A model generated the notes under the pieces. The model was not told where the DNA came from, made no database searches, and was given only the letters and a program-made list of their open reading frames with translations. Made by a program: the position numbers and the translations under genes. Shown here piece after piece: positions 26,361-38,888 of a stretch of DNA of 64,000 bases (the first letter of the stretch is position 1; every line of letters begins with the position of its first letter). Source of the stretch: Hyaloraphidium curvatum (lineage: Eukaryota; Monoblepharomycota; Hyaloraphidiomycetes; Hyaloraphidiales; Hyaloraphidiaceae); the NCBI GenBank assembly GCA_025558095.1, contig JAIVFI010000030.1, positions 248,001 to 312,000 on the forward strand. The letters run 5' to 3'.

Positions 26361-27654
26361 TCATACAACCGGAGCGAAGGGCCTGAGATACACGCGTTTC
26401 CCATCTGCCAGGATCGTTCGTAGCATCGGGGCCCCCGGTTCCGCCGCCTCCAGCTTCAGCAGAGCGAGTCCGACGTTGTGCAGGCCGGAGCAGAACTTCC
26501 CCATCTCCGCTTGCCGCCGATCGCGTGATGTGACAGCTCCGTCCGCCTCCTTATCATAGTCCTCGGGTGCGTCAGCGCGGATCAAGGTTGACTGCGGGAC
26601 GGGCACACCCGCCCAGTCCATATCGACGACCGGGGGCTCGTCCCCGGAAAGTGGTGTCAAAGACATCTGAATGGGCATGATCCGCTTTCTCGTAACGCCT
26701 CTGCTGTGGGTTCGCATCGTCAGTTCCTGCCCGACATAGCAGCCTTTGTGGAAGTCGACTGCTCAGGAAGATCAGCAGGAGACCTGCGCTTACACACGTG
26801 CGGCCTCACCTCCATTCATGCGGTCCAAATTGGACTCCAGGGGGAATGCGGAGCCCGGCACAATGTCTCCGGGTCCTTCGGGGATGCCACAAAGGACCCG
26901 CCGCAGAGTATACACCGAATCGTCGTGCCTCCGGAATCTGTCTCCGAAAGGGTCTACGGCGGCAAGGCAGTGAGAAGTGCCGTACACTCCACACTGTACT
27001 ACTGCAAACGTACCCGCCGAGGACGAGGCAACAACTCGCCAACCGAAACCGCTATGCCGCAGGTCGCGAATAGCAACGCAGGGGATATTCTCAGACAGCC
27101 CAAGCCCAGAGTCAGCCAAAGATAATGGCTGCCATGCGTGCCATGCTCTGAAGTCCTGGGACACGTCCGCGATCTTCGCCTTCAAGCGGAGAACGTATCG
27201 CTTCAAGTGGGCACGGAGGTCTTCCGCAACGGCGCCATGGCACTCCACCAACACCTCCGGAGCGCCTCCTGCGGAAGGAGGGAGGCGATACAAGAAGGCA
27301 TCGTATAGGACGCGCCCCTGGTGTGCCACCGATGGTTGCTCGATCAAGTCCCAACTATGAACGAGCGATGCAGCCAACCTGCGGTGTCAGAAACGCGGCA
27401 AACTGCCCCGCTCCCTCCGTTTCCAGCAGTTGGGCTTGATTCGTGATGAGTCCTTGTAGGAATTTGATCGTGTCCGCGCCCCAGACGCGTACAAAAGCGC
27501 GATTGGGCAGCGAGATCGCGCCGGAGCCTGCTGCCCAGCTATCCCAAAGATCCGACGCCGGGGTTCTGGTGCTGAGCGCACGGGCGCCTATTTGACGAGG
27601 CAGTGGACGCGCCCTGAGACCAGCGACGAGCGTTACGAGCTCGCGGGGGAGCAT
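26361..27654 (-). CDS. IBA57: IBA57-like mitochondrial Fe-S assembly protein (YgfZ/GcvT family)
   Basis: The Met at 27654 opens an Arg-rich, acid-poor leader ([20 protein letters not shown]) typical of mitochondrial targeting. Next come [27 protein letters not shown] and, after an intron, [13 protein letters not shown], the folate-binding aminomethyltransferase-like fold. The C-terminal exons hold the family signature: KGCYVGQE is split by an intron near 26715-26755, followed by [18 protein letters not shown]. The ORF ends [16 protein letters not shown]. Role: maturation of mitochondrial [4Fe-4S] proteins with ISCA1/ISCA2. Head-to-head with the P-type ATPase, 143 bp between starts. Confidence 0.85.
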
Positions 27655-27797
27655 TGTTGTTGGGAGTCGGTCCGCGCCGAGGCCGCGATCTCTAGCTGCA
27701 CTGCACGCGATCGGGTGCGCAAGTCCCTGAACTCCGATTACCCTCCGATTCCGCGTCCCGACCGTTGAGAGCCGGGCACAGGCTCGGAAGGGCCAGA

Positions 27798-30700
27798 ATG
27801 GAGCCTCCGGGTCACGCTGCCACGGGTCTGGAGGTGCTCAGCATGAAAGATGGCAAAGCCAGCATCGAGCACCAGGTGGGCCCGATGTAGACCTGTTCCA
27901 TCGCCGCGTTGATCTGATTCAACGCTCGGATTCCAGATATCCATTCACATTAACGTGGGCATCTTCTCTTGCGTCTCGCGGGTGCTTCAAGCGGGTCGTC
28001 TCACGGTGTCTGGACCACCCGTTTTAGGATCTCGTTGACGTGGACCAGGTCGAGGAGATCACACTCACGGATGTCCTGTCCGGCCTTGCCTACGTTATGG
28101 AGTACAGAATTGAGGGGGGCCGATATCCGCACCTGGACCTTGCCATTATGCGGCGGTTGGCCAAGGCGCTGCTCAACAACATGGGGAAGCAGGACAAGAA
28201 GCTCGTGAACCGCAAATTCACCCCGGAGTCCACAATGGCGTTCCGGCTCTTTGCGGAATTTCTTGCGGAAGGTGCGGGACATGCTGCTCTGGCGAAGGGC
28301 TGCCGGACTTAGTACGCCATTTCGGCGGCAGTCGAGGAGTTCAGGGTTGCCGTCACCGAGTACCCAGAGTCGGATCTGAGGCAGTTTCTGAGCATTCATC
28401 TGCGCTGCAAGGCCTCTTCGCCCCTCGAGGACAAGCTTGCCGCGGCCAAGATCCTGACCATTCTGCAGCGGATGCCGGAGTTCAAGGACTGGATGGAGCT
28501 GGTGGACGAAAAGTACCAGGGCCAGGTGGAGAGCGTTCTGAAGGAGATCGCGCCGGACATGAAGGAGATCCAGATTCCTGAGCCGGAGGCGGAGCTTCGT
28601 CCGCCACCAAGTGAGTCCCGGATCCCCACTCGCACGCAAACGGACGGCTGATCTTTCGAATCGCGCAGGCCTCTATTTTGACCGCAAGATACCGATTCTT
28701 GCCGACATGTTCAAAACGGACGTGGACAAGGGCTTGAATTCGAGCGACGTCCCCGCCCTGAGGGCCTACTACGGGACGAACGAGCTCCCAAAACCTCCCA
28801 GACCCTCCGTTCTTTGGATGCTGTTCACGCAAATAACGGACTTCATGGCACGTGGGACGCTGCGCAGCCGGTCGCGCGGGCTGACTCGTCCGCCCAGGTC
28901 ATCATCCTCCTCATTGTTGCCATCGTCGAAGCAGCTCTGCAGGAATGGCGAGAAGCCGTCATTCTGTTCGCCGTCGTCATCATGAACGTCGCCATCGGGT
29001 TCTCACAAGAATGGAAGGCCAAGCAGGCGTTGGAAGCGCTGATGTCCTTGTCCGTTCCCCAAGCAGTCGTCATCCGCGACGGCGTGACAAGCACCATCGA
29101 TTCTGCGGACATTGTTCCCGGCGATATTGTCGTTCTTGAAGAAGGCATGACGCGGACCGCGGTCCAAGTCGAAGTTGCACTTACAGCCTCCTGCAGGTGA
29201 CGCCGTTCCCGCGGACCTTCGCATCGCCGAGGCGTCGCAGCTGGAGATTGTGGAAGCCTTGTTGACCGGCGAAAGTGTCCCCGTTGCCAAGTCGCCCAAG
29301 CACATCCGTTCGACGACCAGGAAGCTTCCACTTGGCGATTGCAAGGGCAACGCCTTCATGTCGACGGTCGTGGCAAAGGGCAGGGGTAAGGGCATCGCCG
29401 TACGCACCGGCAGGAACAGCGAGGTGATGACGGCAATCGGAACTTCAATCCGGTGGTCTGACCGCTTTCGCGCGCCCAGATCGGAAAGATCAGCGCGGCC
29501 ATTACCTCGCAACCGACCGTCAAAACGCCGATCCAGCAGAGGCTGAATCGGCTAGGTCTTTACCTCGTTCTGGTCTCGGTCGTCGCCTGCGTGCTCATGG
29601 TGGTTATTGGGGTGGCATGGGGACGGCCAGCCGGTGAAATGGTCAAGATTGGCATCAGCTTGGCCGTGTCAGTCATTCCCGAGGGCTTGGTCGCCGTCGT
29701 CACGGTTACCATGGCCATTGGAGTCAGCAGGATGGCGGCTGAGAACGCCATAGTGAGGAAACTTCCGTCGGTGGAAACCCTTGGTTCCGTGACGGTCATT
29801 TGCTCTGACAAGGTGGGCCCGGAGCTCCCTGTCGGTCGGAGGCTCGTTCTCACCGCTTGGTTCAGACCGGTACGCTGACCGAAGGCAAGATGGGGACGGC
29901 GCAGCTGCGCACCGTCGATGGAAATCGCTTCGTCTTCACGCAATCCACCGATCTTGATCCGACGGTTGGAGGAATCGTCAATGGTGGCAGCAAACCAGCG
30001 AGCGTTTCCAAAGCGGATGGCAACGGGGTTGGGGTTGCCCGCCGCAGGTCCCCGTGGGCCGATTTTGCTCACCTGCAACGCCGTTCGGCAGGCGGTGCCT
30101 CATCAACCCGACGGGCAAGGGACCAACGGATCCGTCCCCACGGACCAATCCGCGGCAACCGAGGGCCAGCCGGTCGCAAAGGACGCGTCGTTGGCTCCGC
30201 CGCAGCTAGTGTTGTCCATGCTTATATGCTGTCTGTGCAACAACGCAAGTGTGAGCAAGCTGGAGGACGGCTCATGGAAACCAACGGGTGATCCTACAGA
30301 GGTGCGGAGACAGGCGCGGGGCGTGTGGTCCGGGTGCCGATTGACTCACTATCTGTCACAGGTCGCACTCGTCGTTGCGGCGGAGAAGTCTGGGTTCGGC
30401 AAGGAGTTTTGGACGAACACCATTGGTCTCACCAAGTCCGGGGAGTTTGCATTCGACAGCGATCGAAAGCTCATGAGCTCGATCTATGCTTCGGGTCGGT
30501 CTGGGACCTTGCCGCTCCAGGGTTTCGCATCTTCGATTGTCCTCGTCAAGGGCGCTCCCGAGGGGGTCCTCAGCCGCTGCGTTGCCTACCTTCCAGGAGG
30601 CGTGCCGGACCTGCGCGACGAGGCTGGGCTTCGGAACCCTGTTCCGATCGACGACGCGGCCATCCAAAGGGTGTCGGATCAAAGTGCGGAAATGGCCGGG

Positions 30701-32459
30701 AACGGTCTCCGAGTTCTCGGGCTCGCAGTACGGCTGGTGGATTCGGCCGAAGCGGCCAAAATACTGCAGAGCGAGAATCCGGAACTGTCCGAAACGGACC
30801 TTTGTTTTGTGGGCCTCGTCGGTCTGATCGATCCGCCCAAGTGAGAGCCATGTTAATTGTTGAAGAGCCTCGGATAACGGAGTGTCCGTGTCAGGGCCGG
30901 AGTCGCGGAAGCGGTTGCGACGTGCAAGGAAGCCGGAATCAAGGTTGTCATGATAACCGGTCAGTTGACAAATCTGTTCGTCGCGGCGGTCCCTAAAAGC
31001 AAGTCTAAACCGCAGGCGATCACATTGCCACGGCCAGCGCAATCGCTCGCCAGCTCGGCATCCTCGACCCTTCGGTTCCGTCGCAGGTCTGTCGTGAGCG
31101 TCGCCCACCCTTCGCACCGCGCTGACGCATCCACAGAACCGCGCCATGAAAGGCACGGATCTTGACCTTTTGTCAGACGAGGCTCTCGGAGATCTCAGGC
31201 CGTTCCCGGGCGTGTTTGCCAGGGTCAGGTACGAAGCTGTGCAACGGCCATTGATTCCTTTCCTGATCTCTCCCAGCCCCGACAACAAGTTGAAGATCGT
31301 GACCGCACTTCAGATGAAGAAGCAGTTCGCGGCCATGGTTAGCTGGTTTGCCGTCAACAGTCCATCGTATTCTGACGTTAGCGCACAGACCGGTGACGGA
31401 GTCAACGACGCCCCTGCAATCAAAAAGGCGGATGTCGGCATTGCCATGGGCAAAGCAGGGACGGAGATCACGAAGCAAGCAGCGGACATTGTGCTCGCGG
31501 ACGGTGAATGGTCCCTGATGGTGCCTTTTTTCTGCGACTGACAGTTTGTGTCCTCAGACAACTTCGTCACGATCGTCAAGGCCGTTGAAGAAGGCCGGCG
31601 TGTGTATGACAACATCATCAAGTTCATCGTCTACCTGCTCAGCTGCAACTTGGCGGAAATCATCGTGATGTTGCTGTGTGTACTGCTGTGCCAGTCATTG
31701 CCTTCCACTGAACAACGTACCCCAGGTCGGCGGCCGTCAACGTCGATCTGCCGTTCACCACGATGATGATCTTGTGGGCAAACATCTGGATGGACGTGCC
31801 GCCATCGATGGCCCTGTCCGGTGGGTACAGGAAGCTCCGTTTTTTGCGGCTTGGACGGCCTAACATGACCGGGATCAGTGGAGAAGGCCGAGCCGGACGT
31901 CATGAGGAGGCCGCCCCGTCCGCCGGAGCAAGGCGTCCTGACCAGAGTGAACAGCACCGTGATCCTCATCCAGGGTTTCACCATGGGGCTCATCTCCTTG
32001 GCTGTTTACCTGCTCTCCACCTACAATGTCCTGCGCGGCTTCGACACCCTGCCCGTGCGCCAATCTCTAGCCTATGCGGCGCTTTGCTGCATGCAGCTGC
32101 AGCAGAGCTTCCTCAGCCGCAGCGTTTCCGAGAGCGTTTTCAAGCTCGGCGTCTTTGCGAACCGCTGGCTGATTGCGGGAGTCGCCATCGCGCTCCTGTT
32201 TTTGCTCATGGGGCTCTATGTCCCAGGTGAGCCGGACATCGCGCCGTGCCTCGCAGGCGGGAAGTTGAGCTTCCGATCCGCAGGGCTCAACGACTTCCTG
32301 ACCATGGTGCCGCTGCCGGGAATCGCCTGGGCTGTCGTCGTCGTCTGCCTCGTGATCCACTTTACCCTCATCGAGACCTTCAAGGTCATCGCGCGGCATT
32401 TGATGCAGACCGGCGTGCTTATTCCCCGACGGGGGACAACCTTCTTCGAGAAGGTCTAG
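27798..32459 (+). CDS. PMR1/SPCA-like P2-type cation ATPase with extra N-terminal domain
   Basis: Start ATG 27798. The first roughly 200 residues ([17 protein letters not shown]..., [75 protein letters not shown]) match no domain I know. They are joined in frame through introns to a cation-ATPase N domain ([19 protein letters not shown]). The ATPase core is complete: [27 protein letters not shown]4 VIPEGL, the phosphorylation site CSDKTGTLT (split by an intron near 29811-29870), [30 protein letters not shown]6 reads [16 protein letters not shown], followed by [16 protein letters not shown], closest to Golgi Ca/Mn SPCA pumps; the SPCA Gln of PPAQSLG is Met here. Two introns (28848-28897 and 29145-29196) are best read as GC-AG. 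Ion specificity is not proven. Confidence 0.85.
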
Positions 32460-32546
32460 ACACCGATCGCGCCGTCTGCTCCAGCGAGTGCAGCCGCCCT
32501 GCACGCCTACTCCGATGTAGAGAGGGGTTGCCATGTACGAGTGCAA

Positions 32547-33540
32547 TCATTTCCTGCCTTCGCCATCGACCAAATAGGATCGCACCGCATCGAGCAACTG
32601 GGAACACGCGTCCGTGGCGAGGTCCACTATCGCGGGCACCTCGGATCCCTCCAGCTCGCCCGTTTGGACGACCGTGGTCACTTCGTTGATCGACGGCATA
32701 TGGGCCAGGAGCATGGTGCCCACGGCCAGACCTTCCTCCGCGTCAGTGCAGTCCAGAAAGGTAGTATCCCCGACTATGCCCTGGAGTGCCATCATCAAGT
32801 CGCGGCAAAAGCGTCCTTGCACAGGTACCCACAGCGCTGCATGCCACGACCACGTCCCGCATTGCAAAACCGGCGTCCGTGAGGGCGAGGCTCGCGCACG
32901 TCACCGCCGTCGACAGAGCCGCGTGCGTTCCGTCGCTCTCGAGCACGGTAACGAACACGTCAACCTCGCATTTGGGGAACTGCTCCGGGAACAGGGCCGG
33001 GAGCAAAGCTTGCTCGAGAATCAGCGAAAACTCTTTCTCTTGTATGTCCTTCGGATCCAGCGCGCGTGAGGTACGGCCTTGCGTACGTCAGTGCAAGACG
33101 CACCTTCTTGTAGCCCCGCCTCTTCCCGCACGAGAACGGCGCGAACTTGAAATCGCACACGAGAGAGCCGCTGCTCTGATTTGCGTCGCTCTTGATCAGC
33201 TGGCGGGGTCCGTAGCTGCCGGACTGTCAAGACCATCCCGTGCTCCGCCAACTGCATGGACTGACACTGCGCAGATGATCTTCAGATTCCCCGATTCGGC
33301 ATACGCCGACCCCGCAGCATTGTCGATAACGCCTGTCTTGAGAACTGTGTCGTGTCAGGCTCGAGATGCGTGTTGTACCAGAGACCGAGACAGACACAGC
33401 GGCCGGAACTCTTCGGGGCCCCTCCCGTCGCGGCGCGCTCCCGTATCGGGATTCACGACAGGATCAACCGATCCCGCGGCCGGCGCCGAAATGAACGGGC
33501 GGACCGACGCCTCGGGGCCCGTGATGCGCTTCCGGTCCAT
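32547..33540 (-). CDS. MTR3: Exosome core subunit MTR3/EXOSC6 (RNase PH-like)
   Basis: The Met at 33540 opens MDRKRITGPEASVRPF, then DGRGPEEFRPLCLSR. After an intron comes GSAYAESGNLKIICAV, then GPRQLIKSDANQ and VCDFKFAPFSCGKRRGYK. Later exons give FPKCEVDVFVTVLESDGTH, AVTCASLALTDAGFAMRDVVV, MLLAHMPSINEVTTVVQTGE and ATDACSQLLDAVRSYL. The GSAYAE block, CDFKFAPF and the HMPSINEV motif fit MTR3 better than RRP41 or RRP46. Family role: non-catalytic RNase PH ring subunit of the 3'-5' RNA exosome, nucleus and cytoplasm. Converges with the P-ATPase (88 bp between stops) and is head-to-head with CHK1. Confidence 0.85.
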
Positions 33541-33656
33541 TTGTTGTCAAAGCGGCGGCGGGGGACACGCGACCCGCCGCCCTGCCTTCGACCCTCGAGA
33601 GCGCTCCGAAGCAAACGCGTGCCTCTCGGACTCGAGGGCTGCCGGACTCTGCCGCC

Positions 33657-36013
33657 ATGCTACGCGCGCTTCCTACTCTGGAGGTGGATCCCGCGCTGCC
33701 CTTTCTTTGGTGGGGGAGCTGCTCACCAGGCCCCGCGGCATCCGTCTCCAGTTTCCCAACCAAGGAGGCAGCGGGCGGAAACACGAGTATGAGATTCTGC
33801 AGGAGCTCGGAGAAGGGTCATTTGCCAGGCAAGAAGCGTCCACAATTCCCCTCCGTTCGGCAGAACCCCTGAACGCCGCCCTCAGGGTGTACCTCGTTCG
33901 GGACCGCCGGTCCCGCGCCCTGTATGCCGCCAAAGTGGTCGACAAGAAACGGAGCAGCGATCCCGCGGCCATAAAAAAGGAGATCAGCATACACGCTTAC
34001 CTGAAGCACTCCAATATCATCAACCTGATCAGTTCGCACGAGGACAAGGATTACATCTACCTGTTGATGGAGTACGCGTGTGGCGGCGAGCTTTTCGACC
34101 GAATCGGTATGGCTTGTGGTTGTGGCCACCATTCGGGCAGCTCAGACCGTCGGTCACATGGCAGCGCCCGACGAGGGGCTGGAAGAGGACCTTGCCCACT
34201 TCTACTTTGTGCAACTCGTGGACGCCGTGGTGCGGATCCCTGCACGCACGGACCGCGGTCTCCATTGACCATGAATGCCATGGCAATAGGAATATCTGCA
34301 TGGAAACGGCGTTGCTCACAGGGACTTGAAACCTGAGGCGGGTCGCTGGTGCTTCGCAGTTGAATGTTCTTTGGCTGATGGCACTGGCCACGCAGAACAT
34401 TCTTCTCGACGACCAAGGTCGTTCTTCCTGTGAAGATCGCAATGTTTTGGTCTCTGATGGCATCCTTGTCGTGCAGGCAATCTGAAGCTCAGCGACTTTG
34501 GTCTCGCGAGTGTCTTCCGCTATCAAGGCAAGACAAGGATGCTCAAAACGGCGTGCGGCACGCCACCTTACGTCGGTAGGAATCAGATCGCACGGCGGCA
34601 CTGCGTCGCCGTCAAGCTGACCCGGGGTAAAGCACCGGAGATCCACCAGGACCAGTACGCTGCCGAGCCTGTGGACGTCTGGTCCACCGGTGTAATCCTC
34701 TACGTTCTGCTCGCTGGCAGTGAGAAAGGAGGCTTCCTGATCTGCAAACCCGCTGATGGTCTCCTCTTCGTCCACGTCAGACACGCCGTGGGACGAACCG
34801 ACCGGGAGGAGCCCGGAGTTCGTGGCCTATGCCTCGAACCCCAATCTGGACTTTGATCCGTGGTGCCGATTCTCTCCAGAAGCACTCTGTAAGTGCATCG
34901 AGGACCATGGCTGCGAGTGCGCTGTCGCCTGATTGCAACTGCAGCACTCGTGCGCAACATGCTGTCGATCGATCCCCGGACGCGATACACGATCGCGGAC
35001 GTGAAACACAGCGCTTGGTACCGGCGGTGAGCGCGACCCCAGTGACGCATTGGGCAAAGCTTAACTCGGGCTCTTGCAGACCGAATCGGATCATTGCTGA
35101 TGGTAAGCGAATGTGTCGCGCTCTCCACCTGTTTGGGCTCAGCTCGCCCGGCTTCCAGGCAAATCCGCCAACGTCGACTACTTGATCGAGAGGCTGAATG
35201 CCGCAAACACCGACGATGTCTTGGAAGAGACACCTCCGTTCGTGCTCGTTGATGCTTCTGGGGCTTCATTGATTGACTCGGCCCCGAAATCAGGATCTCG
35301 TACTCGCAGCCGGATATGGTCATGGCAGGCGACGACAACGAACGCGGCATGCCCTCCTTCTCCCAACCCATCTTCCGGCATCACCTGGAAGATTCCCTGA
35401 GTCAACCTACACAGGGCATTATGCAAACTCATGTGGGTGTTGCTAGAGACCCTGAGCATTTGCGGACCGTTGAACTTTGCCGCTCGATCAGTCGCAGGCG
35501 CAATCACGGCTTGCCGTGGATCGGCTCATGCGCTTCTTCAGGTATGTCAAGGGGGTAGGGCAGCCTGTGGAGGGCTTGAGCTGACGTCACACCAGTGCTC
35601 GCCAAGCGGACGAGACCTTCCGGTGGCTGACGGCGATCCTGGACGAGATCTTGGTCCCGCACAAGGCGCAGAACAACAAGGTGGGTCAGAAGATTCAGGT
35701 GCCTGACGCTGCCAACCATCAGCTCACGGCTTGTTGTGCTGACCGCAGATCACGTTCAACACCGTCGACAAGCGCAAGTGCCCCTTGCGCGGCGACATCC
35801 GCATCCAGCAGCTTGGGCCTCACCAGACGTTGGTTTGCTTCAAGAAGAGAAAGGTAGCCTTGACCGTCCTCTTGCCTGTGTGCGACTGTGCTAATGCGCA
35901 TGACAATCGACCAGGGCGACCCAGTGGAGGCGCGGCGCTTCTTCAAGCACTGCCACGCGGCTTTCCTCAACTTCCCCGATCAGAGCCAGGGCGATGCGAT
36001 GGATGTGTCTTGA
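33657..36013 (+). CDS. CHK1: Checkpoint kinase Chk1
   Basis: Proposed start ATG 33657 (MLRALPTLE, intron, FPNQGGSGRKHEYEILQELG). Kinase motifs: glycine loop GEGSFARV (across an intron), AAKVVDKKR (Lys), LLMEYACGGELFDRI, YLHGNGVAHRDLKPENILLDD (catalytic loop), LKLSDFGLASVFRYQGK (DFG), [53 protein letters not shown]. The Chk1-specific pattern FRYQGKTRMLKTACGT and the C-terminal KA1-like domain are present (RADETFRWLTAILDEILVP, KCPLRGDIRIQQLG, CFKKRKGDPVEARRFFKHC). The ORF ends DQSQGDAMDVS. Two introns (33829-33885, 34338-34395) appear to be GC-AG. Role: ATR-dependent replication and damage checkpoint kinase in the nucleus. Confidence 0.92.
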
Positions 36014-36655
36014 ATCTCGGGTTGGCCTTGGCGGAGGCTTTATTGGTTGCAACACCATGTTGCTCGAAGCCGATCTGCGTATGGTCTGGTTGATCTCCCC
36101 TCCATGACATGCTGCTCTTTCTCTCTGTTGTTGTATTTGTCTGATAATTGAACATTTCGTGTGGCATTCATTCTTTCACCATCCGCAATGACATCGGGGT
36201 CCGTAATCCTTTCGGTGATCGTATCCTTTTAACTCGGCTGCCAATCGAGGCCGTCACGGGCGGCTCGCTGCAAAATGCGCTTTCGTCCCGCCAAAACGTT
36301 TCCCATGGTATCCACGCTCATTGCTGCGATCATCACTTTTGCCTGTGTCAGACCTTGTTTGCTCGTCGCCGAACTCGGCTCCTGCCATGCGATTGACAAG
36401 ACTCGCACAACGATCGTCGCACACTCACCCTGACAAAACAGCAATGATTCGGCTGGCATCGGGGTTCCGTTAGGGTTAGGGTACGGTGGGCTGGACGGGG
36501 ATCCAAGTGGAGGCGTCAACCCTAGGTTCAAGCAAAGCAATAGGAGAGGGGTAGACTTGACATTTTCGTCGTCATCACATCCATCTGTGTACATCTACGT
36601 GCCAATGGCATCCGTTGCCGCGGCACTTGTCCGCTGTCCGCGTCACCGCACACGT
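36014..36655. other. CHK1-SAMS convergent intergenic region
   Basis: 642 bp without a convincing ORF; it holds both 3' UTRs. It contains two TTAGGG units (36470-36481), possibly a chance or interstitial telomere-like motif. Confidence 0.5.
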
Positions 36656-38888
36656 CTAGAACTTGAGCGGCCTGTGAAATCCAAAGTCAGCTTCGAGGTC
36701 CCTCCGCCGAGCAAAACACTGAAACAAACCTGCTCTGTTCCCACGAGAACTCTTTTGCGCGTTTCGTTGTGGTGGAGGTGTTGGGGTGAGGTGGGCGAGC
36801 ATGGCAGACGTACCGGGACCCGATCAGCGACCCAAACCAACACCAAACCCTAACAACAAAAACCCACCGGGACGCCCAAAGTGGCCGTAGGCAGCGGTCT
36901 GCGAGTAGATGGGACGGAAGAGGTCGAGGTCCCTGACGATCGCACCGGGGCGGAGGTCAAAGTTGTCCTTGATGATCTTCAGGATCTCGGCGTTGCTCTT
37001 CTTGCCCGTCCCGTACGTGTCGACGTAGACTGCGGGCGCCGATGCGAATCAGCAGCTGCAACGTGGCACCTCGGCCGCACTCGAGACCCACGGGACACGG
37101 GTTCCGCGACACCGATCGCGTAGCCGACCTGGACAAGGCAGCGGCGAGCGAGGCCGGCGGCGACGATCGACTTGGCGACCCAGCGCGCCGCGTAGGCGGC
37201 CGAGCGGTCGACCTTGGAAAAGTCCTTGCCCGAGAAGGCACCGCCGCCGTGGGCACCCCAGCCGCCGTACGAGTCGACTGCGCGACGTCAGAGAACGAAG
37301 ATCGCGGCCAGCAGAACGCTCCCACCGATAATCTTGCGGCCAGTGACACCGGCATCACCCTGGGGACCGCCAATGACGAAGCGGCCCGAGGGGTTGAGGA
37401 AGTACTTGGTGTCCTTGGTCAGCAGGTTCTCCGGGATCACGGGCTGCCAGGCAGCTGTTAGCCAAGGCCAGATAAAACCAACGGCACGCGATTCCACCTT
37501 CACGACCTTCTCCATCAGCTCAGCCCTCAGCTGCTCCTGCTCAATCTCAGGTCCGTGCTGGGTCGAGATGACGACGGCATCCACGCGCTTGGGCACCGGC
37601 ACACCATCCTCCACGACGTACTCGACGGTGACCTAACACAGATCGACCAATCAGCGACCTCGTTTCCTTCCCTAGTGTTCCGATCGCCCGAACCTGGGTC
37701 TTGGTGTCGGGCCTCAGCCACGGGCAGACGCCGTTCCTCCGGGTCTCGGCGAGCTTCATGTTCAGCTTGTGCGCGAGCATGATGGTCAAGGGCATGAGCT
37801 CGGGGGTCTCGTCGGTGGCGTATCCGAACATGATACCCTGCCGACAATCGGTTGATCAGGACGGGAACAACAAGGCCGTCCCGCAGGCAACCGACCTGGT
37901 CACCGGCACCGATGTCCTCCACATTGAACGAGGTCTGCACGAGACCCTGGGCGATATCGGGGGACTGCTGCTCGATGGCGACGAGCACGTTGCAGGTCTT
38001 GTAGTCGAAGCCTGGCCCGCCACGACAATCTGAGCCCCAAACGCCCTGGAGAGCACCGTCGCCGCCACGCACCCTTCTCCGAGTCGTCGTACCCGATCTT
38101 CTTGATGGTGTTGCGGATGATCTTCTGGTAGTCCAGGTTGGCCTTGGTCGTGATCTCGCCGAGGACCATGATCATGCCCGTCTTGGTCGCGGTCTCGCAG
38201 GCCACGCGGGAAAACTTGTCCTGCTCGAGGCAAGCATCGAGGATAGCATCCGAGACCTGATCGCAGATCTTGTCTGTGGCCAGGGGCGTCGCAACGAGGG
38301 GGGTGGCCGGCGGGACGGAGAACACGGCAGTCGAGTAAGCACCCGCTGCTACACGGTCCGATCACGAGCGACCGACCGGGGTGTCCCTCGCCGACAGACT
38401 CCGACGTGAAGAGGAAGCTCTCGGGGGCGGCGGCGCTGTAGGGCGAAGGGCGGCGGAGTCGAGTCAGCACTGATCAAGGTGCGGAACCCCGAGCGCGGGC
38501 GATAGCCCGGCCGGCGAGGCCCGCAAGCGCGCGAAAAGACCGTCTCGTGGAAGGGAGGCGCCGTGCGCCGTGCCCAGCCAGTGGCCAGGTAGCCATGGCC
38601 ACGTCCTAGCGCTCCGCCAACTTCGCAGCGGATTCCCGATTGCCCGATTGATCCAGGCCGCAGAGGCCCCGATCCCGAGCCGGCAAACGAATCCCGCGCG
38701 TTATTGACCTCTCCGCAGCAACCGCCCGTTTTCATGCGGGCTCCGGGCAGCTTTCGGCGAGCGTCCCGGGCCAATGTTTGGGGCACGTGCACCGGCAGAC
38801 AGCGCTCCCCGTCCGCCGGCGGCGGCGCCTGGCCGACGCCGAGAAGAAAAGAGCCGAAAGGCATTGTTACGTACCCGTTGGTGGCCAT
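36656..38888 (-). CDS. SAM1: S-adenosylmethionine synthetase
   Basis: Exon 1 is a 14-nt fragment (38875-38888, MATNG) followed by a 439-bp intron starting GTACGTAAC. Exon 2 begins [19 protein letters not shown]. Then [159 protein letters not shown] and [20 protein letters not shown]. The last exon ends [12 protein letters not shown]. The signature GAGDQG and the glycine-rich GGGAFSGKD loop are intact. Reaction: ATP plus L-methionine to S-adenosylmethionine, cytosolic. Head-to-head with the isocitrate dehydrogenase gene. Confidence 0.93.

Noticed and set aside
32786-34336. 516-codon ORF covering MTR3 antisense and the start of CHK1
   Set aside because: Only the last part, in the CHK1 frame, is real; the rest is antisense to MTR3 exons.
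36470-36481. Telomere-like TTAGGG repeat
   Set aside because: Only two units, plus a related CCCTAA in the SAMS intron; too short to call an interstitial telomere.
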